Shown one piece after another: positions 24,011-34,950 of a stretch of DNA of 64,000 nt. Under the pieces are notes generated by a model. That model made no database searches, was not told the DNA's origin, and was given only the letters and a program-made list of their open reading frames with translations. The stretch comes from Diploptera punctata (taxonomy: Eukaryota > Arthropoda > Insecta > Blattodea > Blaberidae): the NCBI GenBank assembly GCA_030220185.1, contig JASPKZ010000426.1, positions 186,001-250,000 of the forward strand. The letters run 5' to 3'. Position 1 is the first letter of the stretch. Each line of letters starts with the position of its first letter. Position numbers and translations under genes: made by a program.

Positions 24011-24014
24011 TTTA

Positions 24015-24320
24015 CAAATTCTTGCAGGAAAGATGTAAGGCGATTTTTAATTGAATATCCACCTGTGCCTGCCCATGTGTGAAAACTTGTCAATAAATTT
24101 AGAGACGGGGTCTATTCATGATAAGAAGCGAAGAGTAAAGAAACGTGATGGCTGAGGAGAAACTAGACGAACTTGGAGAAATATTACAATATACTCCACA
24201 GAAATCCCTCCGACGGCTTGCGCAGGAAACAGAAATTTCGATGACTTCAGCATGGCAAGCTGCCAAACTCTTAAAATTGAAAACATACAAGCTCAGCGTT
24301 GTTCAGGAACCTAAATGACA
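24015..24320 (+). pseudogene. Transposase N-terminal fragment (DUF4817-related helix-turn-helix)
   Basis: Plus-strand frames give DKKRRVKKRD, then EEKLDELGEILQYTPQKSLR and RLAQETEISMTSAWQAAKLL, then KLSVVQE before a stop. This is the DNA-binding region of a large insect transposase family in which K-LRRLAQETG-S-S-A is typical. The catalytic part is not present downstream. TCGTCGTC-rich blocks at 23742-23755 and 24565-24585 may be inverted ends, giving an internally deleted element of about 850 bp, but I could not confirm this. Confidence 0.7.
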
Positions 24321-25690
24321 AAGCGTAGTGTAATACATACAACTAGCCAATTAATTAATTCACAGGAACTATCTTACCCCAAGCTCTCTATAGATTCATA
24401 TCCTCAAGATTCTCAATATAAAAGTGGAGATGATAAATGAAACAATTAAATTATTTGATTTTCAGTTTTTTATTATTATAAAATAATAAACAATTGACTA
24501 TTTCGCTAACGTGCAGCGGGGGGGGGGGTTGCATTTGACTTACCGGGAACTGGACTATCAGGGGTTGCTATCGTCGGTCGTCGTGCAATGGGGCGACTCG
24601 ATAGCGAAGGACACTGTATAATGATTTCATTTATCCTCACATCCTCCAGGTAGAATATCTGGAATAATACTGGTGATTTTTTAGAGAGAAAAAATATCCC
24701 GAATACAAAATCACGATTAGCATGAACACAGATCTTTATTTTTAAACTATATACATAATATGCATAACTGAAATGTTTAACCTTGTTTTTAACCAGCGAG
24801 TATCTTGAATAGAGATATTGAGGTATCGATTCATCTGTCTGTCGGGAATTACAATTACTGTAATTTTTGGACGGGATACGTAACTAACGAATGCGCAACA
24901 GGTCGCAATCAGATTTATTGCATCAGATGAATTGTAATTTACACCCAGCCACATGGTACAAACTGAGTCATGTCTTCTATGACCTTCATTCTGAGAAGTA
25001 CATAAGGAATTTTAATATTATGACAATAGGGAGTACATCAAATTTAATTAACTCTAATAAACCTTCACATCTTGTTAAGCTGATGTAAAATGTTGATCTA
25101 AGGCTTTCAACACAGAAGAAGGAATCACCAAGGGCTCAGTAACGTAGTCAAATCCCAACATTATAACACGGTCCAATACACAATTACCCGAAGTCCCATA
25201 ATTGTTTACGAAATTTATAGGTATTTATATCAGCGGTAGCAAATACTTCCAATAACATGACAACTATAACTTGGGAAAGGGCTTGGATATTTCCCCAGAA
25301 GTTCACGGAAACAAAATGTTAGTTCTCTCTATCTCACTGTCTCTCTTCCTCAGTATATTGTTTTATTTTTATTGTTCCGTTTTTCTGAACTACAGGAGAA
25401 CATGGTATAATTTCCTGAATGACAAATCAGCACACTGTTGGGGCCATATCAGAGACAACACGAACATTTAAGACAAGATACGTCATTCACGCAAACATGC
25501 GTGTTAAACAAGACGAATATGATGTGAATTGTTGTTATGGCCACATAAATTTTGGAGGTTTTGAATCTTACATTTTCTTGTTATTTTTATGAGAGTTACG
25601 GAAAAACACCGATAAAATCTCACCCAGAAAATTGTCCTGAACGATCATGGAATCCAAGGCCGCTGCGTTACAGTGAACGGTGTTCGTCTT
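24321..25690. other. No gene recognised
   Basis: There is a G-run of 10 at about 24519-24528 and otherwise ordinary AT-rich sequence. Open frames at 24742-24954 and 25271-25471 show no family features. Confidence 0.45.
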
Positions 25691-25827
25691 GAACACCGTT
25701 TCTCAACCTGTGATTCGCGAATCCCCAGAGGGTTCGCAAAAAATTCAAGGGGTTCGCCAACATTTTTCCGTAATGGCGGATTTCCAGGTTAGGCCTGTTA
25801 TTGTTTCCTTCATTTCTGCGGCATTGT

Positions 25828-25898
25828 CATAATAATAATAATAATAACAATAATAATAAGTATTATTATTTTTTTTATTATTATTATTATTATTATGT
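25828..25898. repeat. AAT/ATT microsatellite pair
   Basis: AAT units are followed after a short spacer by ATT units, so the two arms can pair. Confidence 0.9.
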
Positions 25899-26873
25899 CA
25901 AAAATTAAATTGATCCTATAATGCCCCTTGTCTATTTGTACGAAAAGTCGTTTTGTTCATATGCCTACTTAAAAAATAAATACAGAAACAGACTTTGTGT
26001 GAAAGTGATTTGAGACTATATTCAACTCCTGTGGTTCCTGACTTCAAAGTTCTGTGACATGGAAAGCAAGCTCAACTTTCTCACAGAATTCCAAAGAAGA
26101 GATGAGCAATTACAAAGAAACTTGTACTTATATATTACAAGCTAATACCCGGCGTCCGCTGCTACGCCCAAATGAATGAAATTTAATGTGCTTTTATGTT
26201 TAGTTGAATGAGTAAGAGGGAAAATAATTATAAATATATATATTTAGATACCCCATGCTGATTACCCAACGTTGCCCGGGAATCTACTTACCCAGTTCTT
26301 CTTGACATAAATGAACAGAAGTAGGAAAATTAATGTGTTTTTATGTTTAGTTAAATAAATAAAAGGGAAAATTTATATCCTAATTATTTTTAGACACACC
26401 GTGCTGTTTACCCGGCGTTGTCAGGGAATGTACTCATCCCGATCTTCTCGGTATAAATGAGCTTAAAGACGAAAATTAATGTATACTTCCCCCAAAAAAG
26501 AATGGGTCAACTCTTGCTCGTGCACATGTCTAAGATTCGTAGCGCGATTCACAAGACAACATTGTCTCCCTCTGTTTCGAAAAACACGATGCACCTGTGA
26601 GACCAAGAGCGCAACGGCTGCTAATCCAGCCATCGTGTTGCCGTAGCACAAACGGTTGAGATCCAAGGTTGCACCATTTTTTAAAATATTAATGCATGTT
26701 TATTTTAAATGTTCAGAGTTCCTGGACTATCAAATCTAATAAAAAAGTGTGGAATAATTTATACCCAACTCCTATGACTAGACGGAACCTGGCCTTAGAA
26801 AAGCAAACCATATATGGAAGTTAAGGTTGTACTTCCTCACATAAAAGAAGAGCAAAGAAAGAGAACAGTAAAC

Positions 26874-27890
26874 TTAATATCTTGTCCAAAGGCCATCAGT
26901 TTCTACTACAGTTCGAAGTCGATTCGGCATGGATCCGACGAGGTCGCGGAAGAATTCTCGATGAGGATTGTCCTACTCTACCCGAGCGAGATCTTCCCAG
27001 ATATCGAGAACTTTATTCCACAACTCGTCTTTATTTCGAGGGGGTTAGAGGTCATACTTCTTAATCCTCCTGTTTCAATTTCGCCCATTCATGTTCGATG
27101 ACAATAAAATCAGGTGACTTCAGAGGCCAATGAATTATTTCTATCTCAGTCTTCGTCCGAAACCAATCTTTGAATCCTTCCGGTATAGTGCAAGGGGTGG
27201 TTGTCCTGCTGGAACAGTAGTTTCCATTGGGAAAACGTTCTAGGGCGGAAGGAAGGAATACATTTTGCAGAATATTTTCATACATCTCCGCATCGAACCG
27301 GACATCAATGCGTTTTCTACCACGCAAGCCCCATCGTGAGACATCCACCCCCACAACGTTACGCTAAAGCGCCCCGATCTTGCACGTCTATGCATAAAGC
27401 GTTCATCATGTCGGTGGCCTTCTTCACGATAGACATGGTGAGGGCCATCGTAATCACTCGAAATGGTTGTTTCGTCGAAGAAAATTACATTTCTCCAATC
27501 GAAATCCATTCGACTGGTTGCGAAAGCAATATTGTTGATGGCATGTTCTCCCCTTAAACATTCCTTTTGCGCAGCCCTCCGGTTCCTAATCCCACAGCTC
27601 CTCAATCAGTTGATTACAGTTTTTATCACAACCGGGGAAGTTAGATGTTTGGCAGTCCGAAAGGATGTCTTGTCGAAATGCCTCGTATAAGGCAGCATCT
27701 TCTTCAGCTGAAGAATCCGTGGACGCCTAGGAATAGGGCGATTTGCGACCTCCCCATAATTTTGAAATCGATGATCCCACCTAATGGCCGTGCTCCGTGT
27801 CACATCGACCAAACCGGCTGCGGCCCTGGCCCCATATCCAGCGTCAACTAGAGCTGTAACTCGTTATCACATATCATCCCTGTTCGCCAT
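26874..27890 (-). pseudogene. Tc1-like transposase pseudogene
   Basis: It starts MANRDDM and meets a stop at codon 8, where copy B reads MANSHDMRQRVIALVDARYG. Later blocks are STAIRWDHRFQNYGEVANRP (helix-turn-helix/linker); RNRRAAQKECLRGEHAINNI; FDWRNVIFFDETTISSDYDG, with the first catalytic Asp in FFDE (normally FSDE); YREEGHRHDERFMHRRARSG; WGWMSHDGACVV; WPLKSPDF, where the usual SPDLNPIEH is degraded to SPDFIVIEHEW and keeps the Glu; and end MPNRLRTVVETDGLWTRY with a stop at 26874. About 338 codons, normal for the family. There are at least two frameshifts besides the early stop. Confidence 0.88.
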
Positions 27891-28373
27891 GCTTATGAAG
27901 AATGAGGGACAGGATGGGTTGTTATGCGTAGACAATGACTATTTAATATGAAATTGTAACCCTATATTAGTGGATATCACAATCCTAAATTGAATTAATA
28001 ATAAACAGGATAATACAAGATCGCCATTGCGCCCAAATATTCTAAACTTTTCAAATTAAGTTCAATTATATAATATAAACAAACCACAAAGTATGACACA
28101 ATTTGATATATACACATTTTATGTTAACAAAGAAAACGGCAGATTAGCTGTGCGGCCCGCATCGGACTACATAATTGAACATTTATGATTCGAATCCAGC
28201 CGGGGGTTCATATTTTTTATATCAGGTTGCATTTTATTTATTACTGTTAATATTCCCTAAACTATTTATTTATACTATAAATGTGTTTTAAAACAAAATA
28301 TTGTTTCATCTCAGTGTTGAGTGACTTTCGAAGCCAGTTATCATATGAGCCCACAAGAGAACAGAATTGAGTA

Positions 28374-28471
28374 ATGGTAGTAAAAGATTCCGGGCTATGT
28401 GGCCGTGGTCCACGGCCACATAGCCCGGAATCTTTTACTACCATGATTACCGGCCGTGAAAGCCTGCATTC
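28374..28471. mobile_element. 98-bp palindromic insertion (Penelope-like tail, fold-back)
   Basis: Positions 28374-28444 are a perfect inverted repeat: 35-bp arms around a single T at 28409. A 27-bp single-copy tail follows, containing ACCGGCCGTGAAAGCC. The insertion is flanked by a 12-bp direct repeat CAGAATTGAGTA (28362-28373 and 28472-28483). Copy B of the host element has the empty site (CAGAATTCAGTAAGTCTTG at 46253-46271). The arm CCACGGCCACATAGCCCGGA resembles the Penelope-like tail at about 21876. Confidence 0.9.
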
Positions 28472-29426
28472 CAGAATTGAGTAAGTCTTGTTGCGGTAGG
28501 GTGTGTATCATGCCTCGAGCTGTACGCGCATGCGCAGTTTCGTCTATCTGGGACTCTACATATTCCACCGACTCATTACTTTTTGGGTAAGTGTACTTCT
28601 TATGATTAGTTGAATAAGTAAAATGAGAAATAATTATAAATGTAGAGCCTATATCGTAATTATTTTAAGATTCCCGTACTGATTACCCGGTGTTGCCCTG
28701 GAATCTACTTATCTCAATCTTCTTGGCATAAATGAGCTAAATACAAAATTCGTTATTGTGAGTTATCCGTAAAAGAATACCCGCCATTTGTTGCTATGCT
28801 TGCACAGAAATCTATGTACTTGTCTCAATATTCTTGGTATCAATGAAAGACAAAAATGGTTATTGTGAGTCATCCGTAAGGGATAAATATATGCTGTCGT
28901 GGATTTTTTGTAGAGCATTTTGAGGTATTCAATTCTTTGTACATTAATTTTGTGTATTTGTTATGGTTTAGGCAGCGTAAGCAATTTGAGCGTCCAAAGA
29001 GCTACTTTTTTCACATTTTCCACTACAAAGGGCGATTTTTAAGGGTGTAGGAGTTGAGTATCACAACTCGCTTATAGCCTATGTTCATCCCGGGAATCTC
29101 CTGGACATTTTGCAAAAGTCCTATCACAATCGGATCAACGGTATGGCCGCGCATAAAGTTCGAATAAATAAACAAACAAACGCACATATTTACATATTAG
29201 ATTACAACTAGGCCTACACATTGTGTAACGTTTAAGCCGTAACTAAAGTAGCTTTATGTTTTCACGGTTTAGGGTTAAGTCCATTTAAGTTTATTAAACC
29301 TTTATCTGATATTACATTTTATGCATGTCTAATCTATGTATATTCAAAAGTGAGTGATTCGTTCTACTCAGAAATTTGTAGAAGTGGTTCACGAGTCGAA
29401 AAAGGTTGGGGACCGCTGCTCTAGAC

Positions 29427-29715
29427 CATTACGGTGGAAAATTGACAGTTTACTCTTAACAAATAGTCCACTGTCACATTTTCAACAAAATGTAGAGATT
29501 GTTCTAATTGGACGGCTTTTATATAAAAGGAACCAAGCGCCATTTTTAACGTTTTTGTGATATACCCATATGTGAACTCTTATAACACACAAAATAGTAT
29601 ATTTAAATAGAGCCAAATGATATCTAGACCGTACTGGCATCTGTGAATGCCTGAACAAACTACCAAGTAAAATTTTCATCATCTGTTTTTATTTATACCG
29701 AACCAAGTGATTTTT
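29427..29715. other. No gene recognised
   Basis: Short AT-rich stretch between the hAT-like right end and the DUF7869-like pseudogene. No motif was seen. Confidence 0.4.
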
Positions 29716-29839
29716 TGGCGGTTGGATCTGGTACATAAAACAATTGCCCCTACCAAGAATCCAAACAAAATATTTATTTATTTTTACAAGAGGCATATGT
29801 GGGTATATAATACAGGGATCCACTCTTGAAAAGAAAACA

Positions 29840-30340
29840 AAAGTTTATTTTATGTTTGGGTATAAGGCACTGCAGGACGAGGTGTTCGGGATGTGGGTTT
29901 CTGCTTACGAAAACATATACCTTCTCATGATGGAACAAATGTGACAGGTCTAATTTTATGGTCTGTCTTATGTGGAGGGCAGAACAGAAACATAAAAAAA
30001 TGTACTTATGATGAATTCACTATTTGATGTTTTACATATGCTTAATTCTGTAACGTTAAATTACCTTATTTCAGGACAGAGTTATCTCCCAAATTATTCC
30101 GACTTTGGAGATGTAGAATCTGCCCTCAAAACCCAACAACGACTATACACTTTGGAGGATTACATTAATGTGATGGAAGGATGTCGAAGAAGGAGAAAAC
30201 ATTATTGTGACACAAATGCAGAAGGTTGACTTTAAAGGGACTAAGGAAATTGAAAAAAAAAAATCACAAATAGAAAGATGGACTCTGAGGGAAACAAAGT
30301 CAACTGGGTCACAGTTCGTACTATTAAACTTGAGAGGACC
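29840..30340 (+). pseudogene. DUF7869-like domain pseudogene
   Basis: Plus-strand frames give LILWSVLCGGQNRNIKKCTY at about 29952-30011. The family form is WSD-CGGQNRN, so the acidic residue is lost. Then come FDVLHMLNSVTLNYLISGQS and YLPNYSDFGDVESALKTQQR (30020-30140), LYTLEDYINVMEGCRRRRKH, then in a shifted frame QKVDFKGTKEIEKK, TNRKMDSEGNKVNW. This is the C-terminal half of an RNase H-like domain widespread in insect and other animal genes that behave like mobile or domesticated transposase genes. Stops and frameshifts break it. Function unknown; I recognise the pattern from memory of the family. Confidence 0.6.
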
Positions 30341-31030
30341 ATTTGAACCACTTGCTCTTCAAATGTAAACTAGCCATTCGCAAGAAAATTTCATTCAAGT
30401 AGATATTAAGAGCAAACAACGAGGAAGAAAATCAGACAGCTTTCATTCTGCTAAGCTGATTTCCCTATGTCCTGAAGGAAAGCCAATAAATCAAGGAAAT
30501 GCTTTAGGATCCCAAATATGTTCGTCTCCTTACAAAATATCTGGCCTTTCTGTATATAACTAAATTCCAGTACTGAGTTTGAAGATAACACAGATGGTTT
30601 TGGAATGGTTGCTGACTTGAAAGTAGAAGAATATGAATGAAATGCTAATGATGTTATTGTTTGAAAAGTTATATTCATTGGTTCCTCACATGTAACTACT
30701 CATACATATTTCAAATTTAAGTAAAGATTTATAAGTTAATTCCCAATGATTTATTGTCAAACTTCATTTGGTTCCTTTTAAGTAAAATCAATTTGAATTT
30801 ATTTAAAGAGAACCAACAGTCATTTTCAATTATTAGGAAATGAAGAAAGGGAAAATTTTAATGAATGTATAATAGTAAAACAGCTTAATATGTACCTACG
30901 TTAACCTAATACATTTTCCCAAAAAATTACGTTTTAAATTTTTTAAAATGAGAATAGCTTTAAAGAAGGTTTTCTCTCTTTTGAAGGAATGGTGGGACTG
31001 TTCCTTTTATATAATAGCCGCCCAATTATA

Positions 31031-32509
31031 CCACGTGTCCATAAATATAGTATCATATTTTAAACTACTACTACGTCGCTTTGGTTAATCGTATCTAAAT
31101 GAAATTGGCGACAATTAAAAGAGAAACTCAGAAAGCTTTTGCTATACCTAATAGACATTAAATGTGGCCCCTACGAGTGACGCTGCAGACATTGAGGCGA
31201 TATTCCCATTCACGCCACACATCCTCCAACATATGTGAAGACATGGACTGGATGGTAGCAATGATATGAAGCCGGATTTCTTGCAGGTTTTGAGGCAGTG
31301 AGGGTACATAGACACGCTCTTTTATGTAACCCCATAAAAATAAGTCACAGACCGTCAATTAAGGTGACCTCGGCGGCACTTGTAAAACATATTTTCATCA
31401 TCTCCGGTACGTCCAATCCATATTCCTGGAAGCCGGCTATTCAGATTCTCCCGAACATGCAAATGCCAATGAGGAAGTGCTCAATCTTGCTGGAAAATAT
31501 ATTCATTGCTTTTTCTTGTTCCAGTTGTGGAAATAACCATTCAGTGAGCATATCAATATAATTTGCACCGTTAACAGTAGCCTCTAGAGAGAAAAATTAG
31601 TCATAGACTTTACGTTTCGTTATGGCAAAAAAGACGTTCGCTTTTGGTGAGTCTCTTTCAACTTCCACAATGGTGTTTGGATTCGCACTCCCCCAGATCC
31701 TTACATTATGCCTCTTCACTTTTCCACTAACGTGGAAAGTTGCCTCATCACTGAAAATTATTTTTTCTGACAGTTCATTATCCTCCATTAGTGCCATGAA
31801 ATGCTCAGAGAAATCAAATCGCTATGCACGGCCATCAGATTTCAACTTATGTACTAATTGGTGTTTGTAGGGATGGAACTTCAGTCGTGTATGTAGGATC
31901 TTTGATACGGTGGATTTAGGGATGTTTAACTGTTGACTAGCTCTACGGACAGACTTCTTGGGACTATGCACAAATGCCTTCCGCACTTGATCCACTATTC
32001 CTGCATCGGCAGATGGTCTCCCTGAATGGCCTTTCCTTTCAATACATATACAGCCACTATCCACAAAATCATGGTACCACTTCAAAATTGACTTGTATGT
32101 TGGAGCTTGATGTTGAAACATTCGCCAAAATCCACGCTGGTCCAGCACCGGACTCTGCGTGTGTGATATTCCAAAACACACCAACTATGTTCGTGGAGGT
32201 TCGACATAATCTCCTTAAAATGTATTTCATAACTTCTTTAATAGCAACACAATTTCAATAGCACAGCCAAAATTCACATTTAACCTGTCCGCTAAATATC
32301 CAACAATGAACCCACATCGACTACAAAAACATGATTAAATTTAGTTTAGTTTCTGTATTGTTGTCCATCATTCTCCATTGTTGACATTGTTAATATGCAT
32401 AAAATGTTTTGAGTTTCTCTTTTATTTGTCACCAATTTCATTTAGATACGATTATTCAAAGCGACGTAGTAGTGGTTAAAAGTATGATACTATATTTGTG
32501 GACGTGTTG
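31031..32509 (-). mobile_element. TIR transposon with mariner-like/DUF4817-type transposase
   Basis: Terminal inverted repeats of about 110 bp: the left has GTCCATAAATATAGTATCAT, then ACTACTACGTCGCTTTG; the right is its inverse, reading GACAAATAAAAGAGAAACTC inward. Both sides are flanked by TA (31029-31030, 32510-32511). Length 1479 bp. It carries one minus-strand transposase pseudogene. Confidence 0.88.
31158..32270 (-). pseudogene. mariner-like transposase pseudogene
   Basis: Minus-strand blocks in order: FGISHTQSPVLDQRGFWRMF; SILKWYHDFVDSGCI; ERKGHSGRPSADAGIVDQVR; KSVRRASQQLNIPKSTVSKI (second helix-turn-helix); LHTRLKFHPYKHQLVHKL; EKIIFSDEATFHVSGKVKRH with the first catalytic Asp in FSDEATF; VFFAITKRKVYD; FQQD with a stop, then LPHWHL (second Asp, frame broken); and TVCDLFLWGYIKERVYVP with the third acidic position in CDLFLWG. 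The C-terminus is MSSHMLEDVWREWEYRLNVC. All three catalytic positions are recognisable, but the gene is split by at least three stops and frameshifts. Compare the related genes at 20072-21085 and 56005-57085. Confidence 0.88.
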
Positions 32510-32539
32510 TATAAATAAATATATATATATATATATATA

Positions 32540-33618
32540 TACTACAGTCATTAAGTTCTGAGATTTTACGCCTGGAGGGTAGGCACCCACAAGAATTTGA
32601 ATGTCTCAAAAGGTGTCGATAACTAGGCGTTCACTTAAACAGAATCACATCCTCCCTCAAAAAGGTCGCCTTTGGTCGTTATACACGTTTGCCAACGGTG
32701 GTATTGCTGCTGGAAGCACCGCTGAAAGATGTTGGCAGGAAGATCCCGCATAGCTTCTCTTATGGCAGTCATGATCTCTTCGAAAGAATGAAATCTACGC
32801 CCACGTAGGATTACTTTCATGCCAGGAAAGATAAAAAATCGTATGGTGCGAGATCAGGTGAGTACGGAGGGTATGGAAAAACTGTCACCTGTTGCCTTGC
32901 AGGTTCCTCTTGGACAAAGACAGAACGACGTGCGGAGGCGTTGTTGTGTAGCAACAGCCAATCCTTTGTACTCCAAATCTCAGGTCGCTTACGGCGAATT
33001 GAATCGCATTAACGACCAAGGATCTCTTTGGAGCGGGTTTTGTTTACAGTTGCACCTTATGGGATGAATTCCCTGTGAACAATTCCATTTGAATAAAAAA
33101 ATCAGTTTAAGCATCACCTTGCCTTTTGACCAGTCTTGTCGCGGTTTTTACTCTCATGGTGATAATGGCGTTTTACAGATAGCGGATTTCGTTTCAGTTG
33201 TTGATCGTGAAGGAAACACCGGTTGAGAAACGTCGGATCATCGTCAATACTACTGATGAGTTTACCACAAATCGTCATGTAATCATCACGTTGATCTTGC
33301 GACAGGATTCATGGAACACTGTGCTGAGTAACACGAGATATGTTCAGGTCATCAGACAGAATTTTGTAGCATGTTCCATGGCAACCCCTACGATTACTGC
33401 CAAGTCATCTACTGGTTGGGAGTAGTTATCACGCACCAACATTAAAACTTCTTCGATCTTGCGTTTAGTTCGTATTGTTTCTGGCCGCCGCCCCTGGAGT
33501 ACTGGACGAGGAATCAACCATACAAAGCAAACGCTACATCGGAAGAGTTCTACGATTAAGAACTGAAGAAGATGGCAGAAGAAGAATGATCCATCATTAA
33601 CATTCCATCTTCACAATG

Positions 33619-33649
<31 letters not shown>

Positions 33650-34215
33650 AGCAGCAAACACAAATTACATACATACACTAACACACTAACACAAATAAAC
33701 AACACAATTACTCTCATATCACGTATAATCAAAACTATTACCATTATTTTAATTATCATGTATATTTATTTTTTGTATCACTAATCACAAACTCACTATC
33801 ACAGACACAAACAAACACAAAATTTTTACTTTATGTAACATCTACACTTCACATACCCGAAATTTGTATGTATTATGTTTATTTATTCAATAAAGATTAG
33901 ATGGTAGTTAGGGACGTAGAGGAGGCCAGGGGATAAGGACATTATGCCCGAGGTAACCCGGGGGTTGGTGGTGGGGCTCTAAAAAAAAGTTCGAATTGTA
34001 TGTGGCCGACCAGTACGAACATCATCTTCCTAACTGTCTCTTCCTTGCAAAAAAAAGTCGGTGTTACCTAAACACAACACTGCTAATCAATGCGTACTCA
34101 CCGTAAACTTGCTGCATCATTTGAAAAGATTCGACAGCAGTCTTGCCTAATTTCTGACAGAACTTGTTGTTTGTCCATTGCTCAAACTGTGACATTTCGA
34201 GTTTCGACGTGCCCA
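32540..34215 (-). mobile_element. mariner element, split by a retroposed insertion
   Basis: Minus-strand transposase pieces. The N-terminal helix-turn-helix lies at about 34110-34205 (EQWTNNKFCQKLGKTAVESF, QMMQQVYGE), then DDVRTGRPHTIRT at about 33990-34030. After the insertion it resumes with GRRPETIRTKRKIEE at about 33440-33495, SIDDDPTFLNRCF near 33230, WLLLHNNASARRS near 32940 (second catalytic Asp of the usual HHDNAPAH changed to Asn), PPYSPDLAPYDF near 32860 (third Asp present) and the C-terminus IREAMRDLPANIFQRCFQQQ (32635-32820). The left end CTACAGTCATTAAGTTCTGA near 32541 is probably the terminal repeat. The right end was not found. Many stops. Confidence 0.82.
33489..33988 (+). mobile_element. 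poly(A)-tailed insertion inside mariner
   Basis: It ends in AAAAAAAA at 33981-33988 on the plus strand, right before the resumed mariner frame. The host sequence is duplicated imperfectly on both sides (CGGCCAGAAACAATACGAAC inverse near 33473-33493 and CGGCCACATACAATTCGAAC inverse near 33990-34009, 17 of 20 matching). Inside are an (AC)n run at 33618-33647 and a GC-rich tail CCGAGGTAACCCGGGGGTTG. This fits a 5'-truncated LINE inserted by target-primed reverse transcription. The family is not identified. Confidence 0.65.
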
Positions 34216-34339
34216 TTCAAATCACGTCAGAACAAATATTGTAGTTCTGCTTGCAGTGCATGCACTATGTTACGACCGTTGATTTGCCGTTTTCATAAGT
34301 TGTATGGAACTGCACTAAGCAGGTAAACGTGAACACCAC

Positions 34340-34930
34340 ACGTGCTCACCTGGCTTTTCTCTCTGGTACAACTAATAATATTGTATGGAACGTATGAAAG
34401 GAAATGTAATAATTGATTGTCTTTATGTATTAACCGCTACAATAAAGTTATATTGATATTAACTTTAGAACAATACATAACTTGGAATTACATTAATTAA
34501 AGTGATTAATGTACGTGTGATATTCTCATTGTTTAAGTGTTCAATATTTTTCTTGCTTTCCATACATTCTTGTCACTAACATTTGTACTTATTTATCAAT
34601 CACTTTAGTTTAACTTGCACTCGTTTGTGGCTCTGAATGGCCAATATATAACACTGAAATAATCAAATTCGGTTCAGCAGTAACGTAGCGAATGGATCTA
34701 ACAAGGCGATCAAGACTAGAAGATGCGCATGCAGATCACTGCACACGTGACGCAAGCTCCTTGTTTTGTCTGCTCATATACACACAGTTAACTAGACACA
34801 ACATAATGTAAAAAACCAACTGGAGACAAAGTATCATCGCTGGATTAAGCATAGCACATCCTTTTTGCCAGCAGACGACCCGTGTTATAGCAGTACAGGT
34901 AAACGTCACTAGATAGCGTATGCGTCAATG
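34340..34930 (-). repeat. Probable 3' LTR and polypurine tract of the BEL/Pao element
   Basis: The minus strand reads CTCAAAGGGGGGAGCACATTG around 34928-34948, a polypurine tract just after the last coding block (stop near 34951). The following 500-600 bp towards 34340 would be the 3' LTR. I did not find a matching 5' LTR upstream of gag, so the boundaries are uncertain. Confidence 0.4.
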
Positions 34931-34950
34931 TGCTCCCCCCTTTGAGAGAT

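Larger units (their letters stand above)
26484..28593 (-). mobile_element. Tc1-like element, subfamily 1, copy A
   Basis: The ends TACTTCCCCCAAAAAAGAAT and (inverse) CACTTACCCAAAAAGTAATG are inverted repeats, flanked by target TA at 26482-26483 and 28594-28595. The flanks rejoin into a continuous 147-bp repeat unit. It carries the transposase pseudogene 26874-27890, a tRNA-like block at about 28140-28212 and the 98-bp insertion at 28374-28471. Copy B (43999-46379) matches throughout. Confidence 0.9.
26185..28890. repeat. 147-bp tandem repeat, interrupted
   Basis: Units begin at 26185, 26332 and 26478 (period 146-147). Each contains AATGTG, TTTATGTTTAGTTGAAT-like sequence, AATTATAAAT, then ACCCGGCGTTGCCCGGGAAT-like sequence and CTTCTTGGCATAAATGA. 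The third unit is split by the Tc1-like element 26484-28593 and resumes at 28594. A shorter fourth unit reaches about 28890. The ACCCGGCGTTGCCCGGG motif is common in arthropod repeats. Confidence 0.8.
25694..29418. mobile_element. hAT-like non-autonomous element (shell of a nest)
   Basis: The left end CACCGTTTCTCAACCTGTG and right end (inverse) CAGCGGTCCCCAACCTTTTT are related imperfect inverted repeats of the hAT CAG-GGTTC-CAACC type, with GATTCGCGAA and GACTCGTGAA following inward. Flanking 8-mers GTCTTGAA (25686-25693) and CTCTAGAC (29419-29426) agree at 5 of 8 positions and resemble the common hAT target nTCTAGAn. No hAT transposase is present. The interior holds an AAT/ATT microsatellite (25828-25898), a 147-bp tandem repeat and a 2.1-kb Tc1-like element. 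Confidence 0.6.

Noticed and set aside
24742..24954. 70-codon minus-strand frame with Ile/Asn-rich sequence
   Set aside because: No domain, no splice context and no repeat copies.
26140..26480. Possible CRISPR-like array (regular repeats)
   Set aside because: Units are 147 bp, contiguous without spacers, and lie in a eukaryotic transposon.
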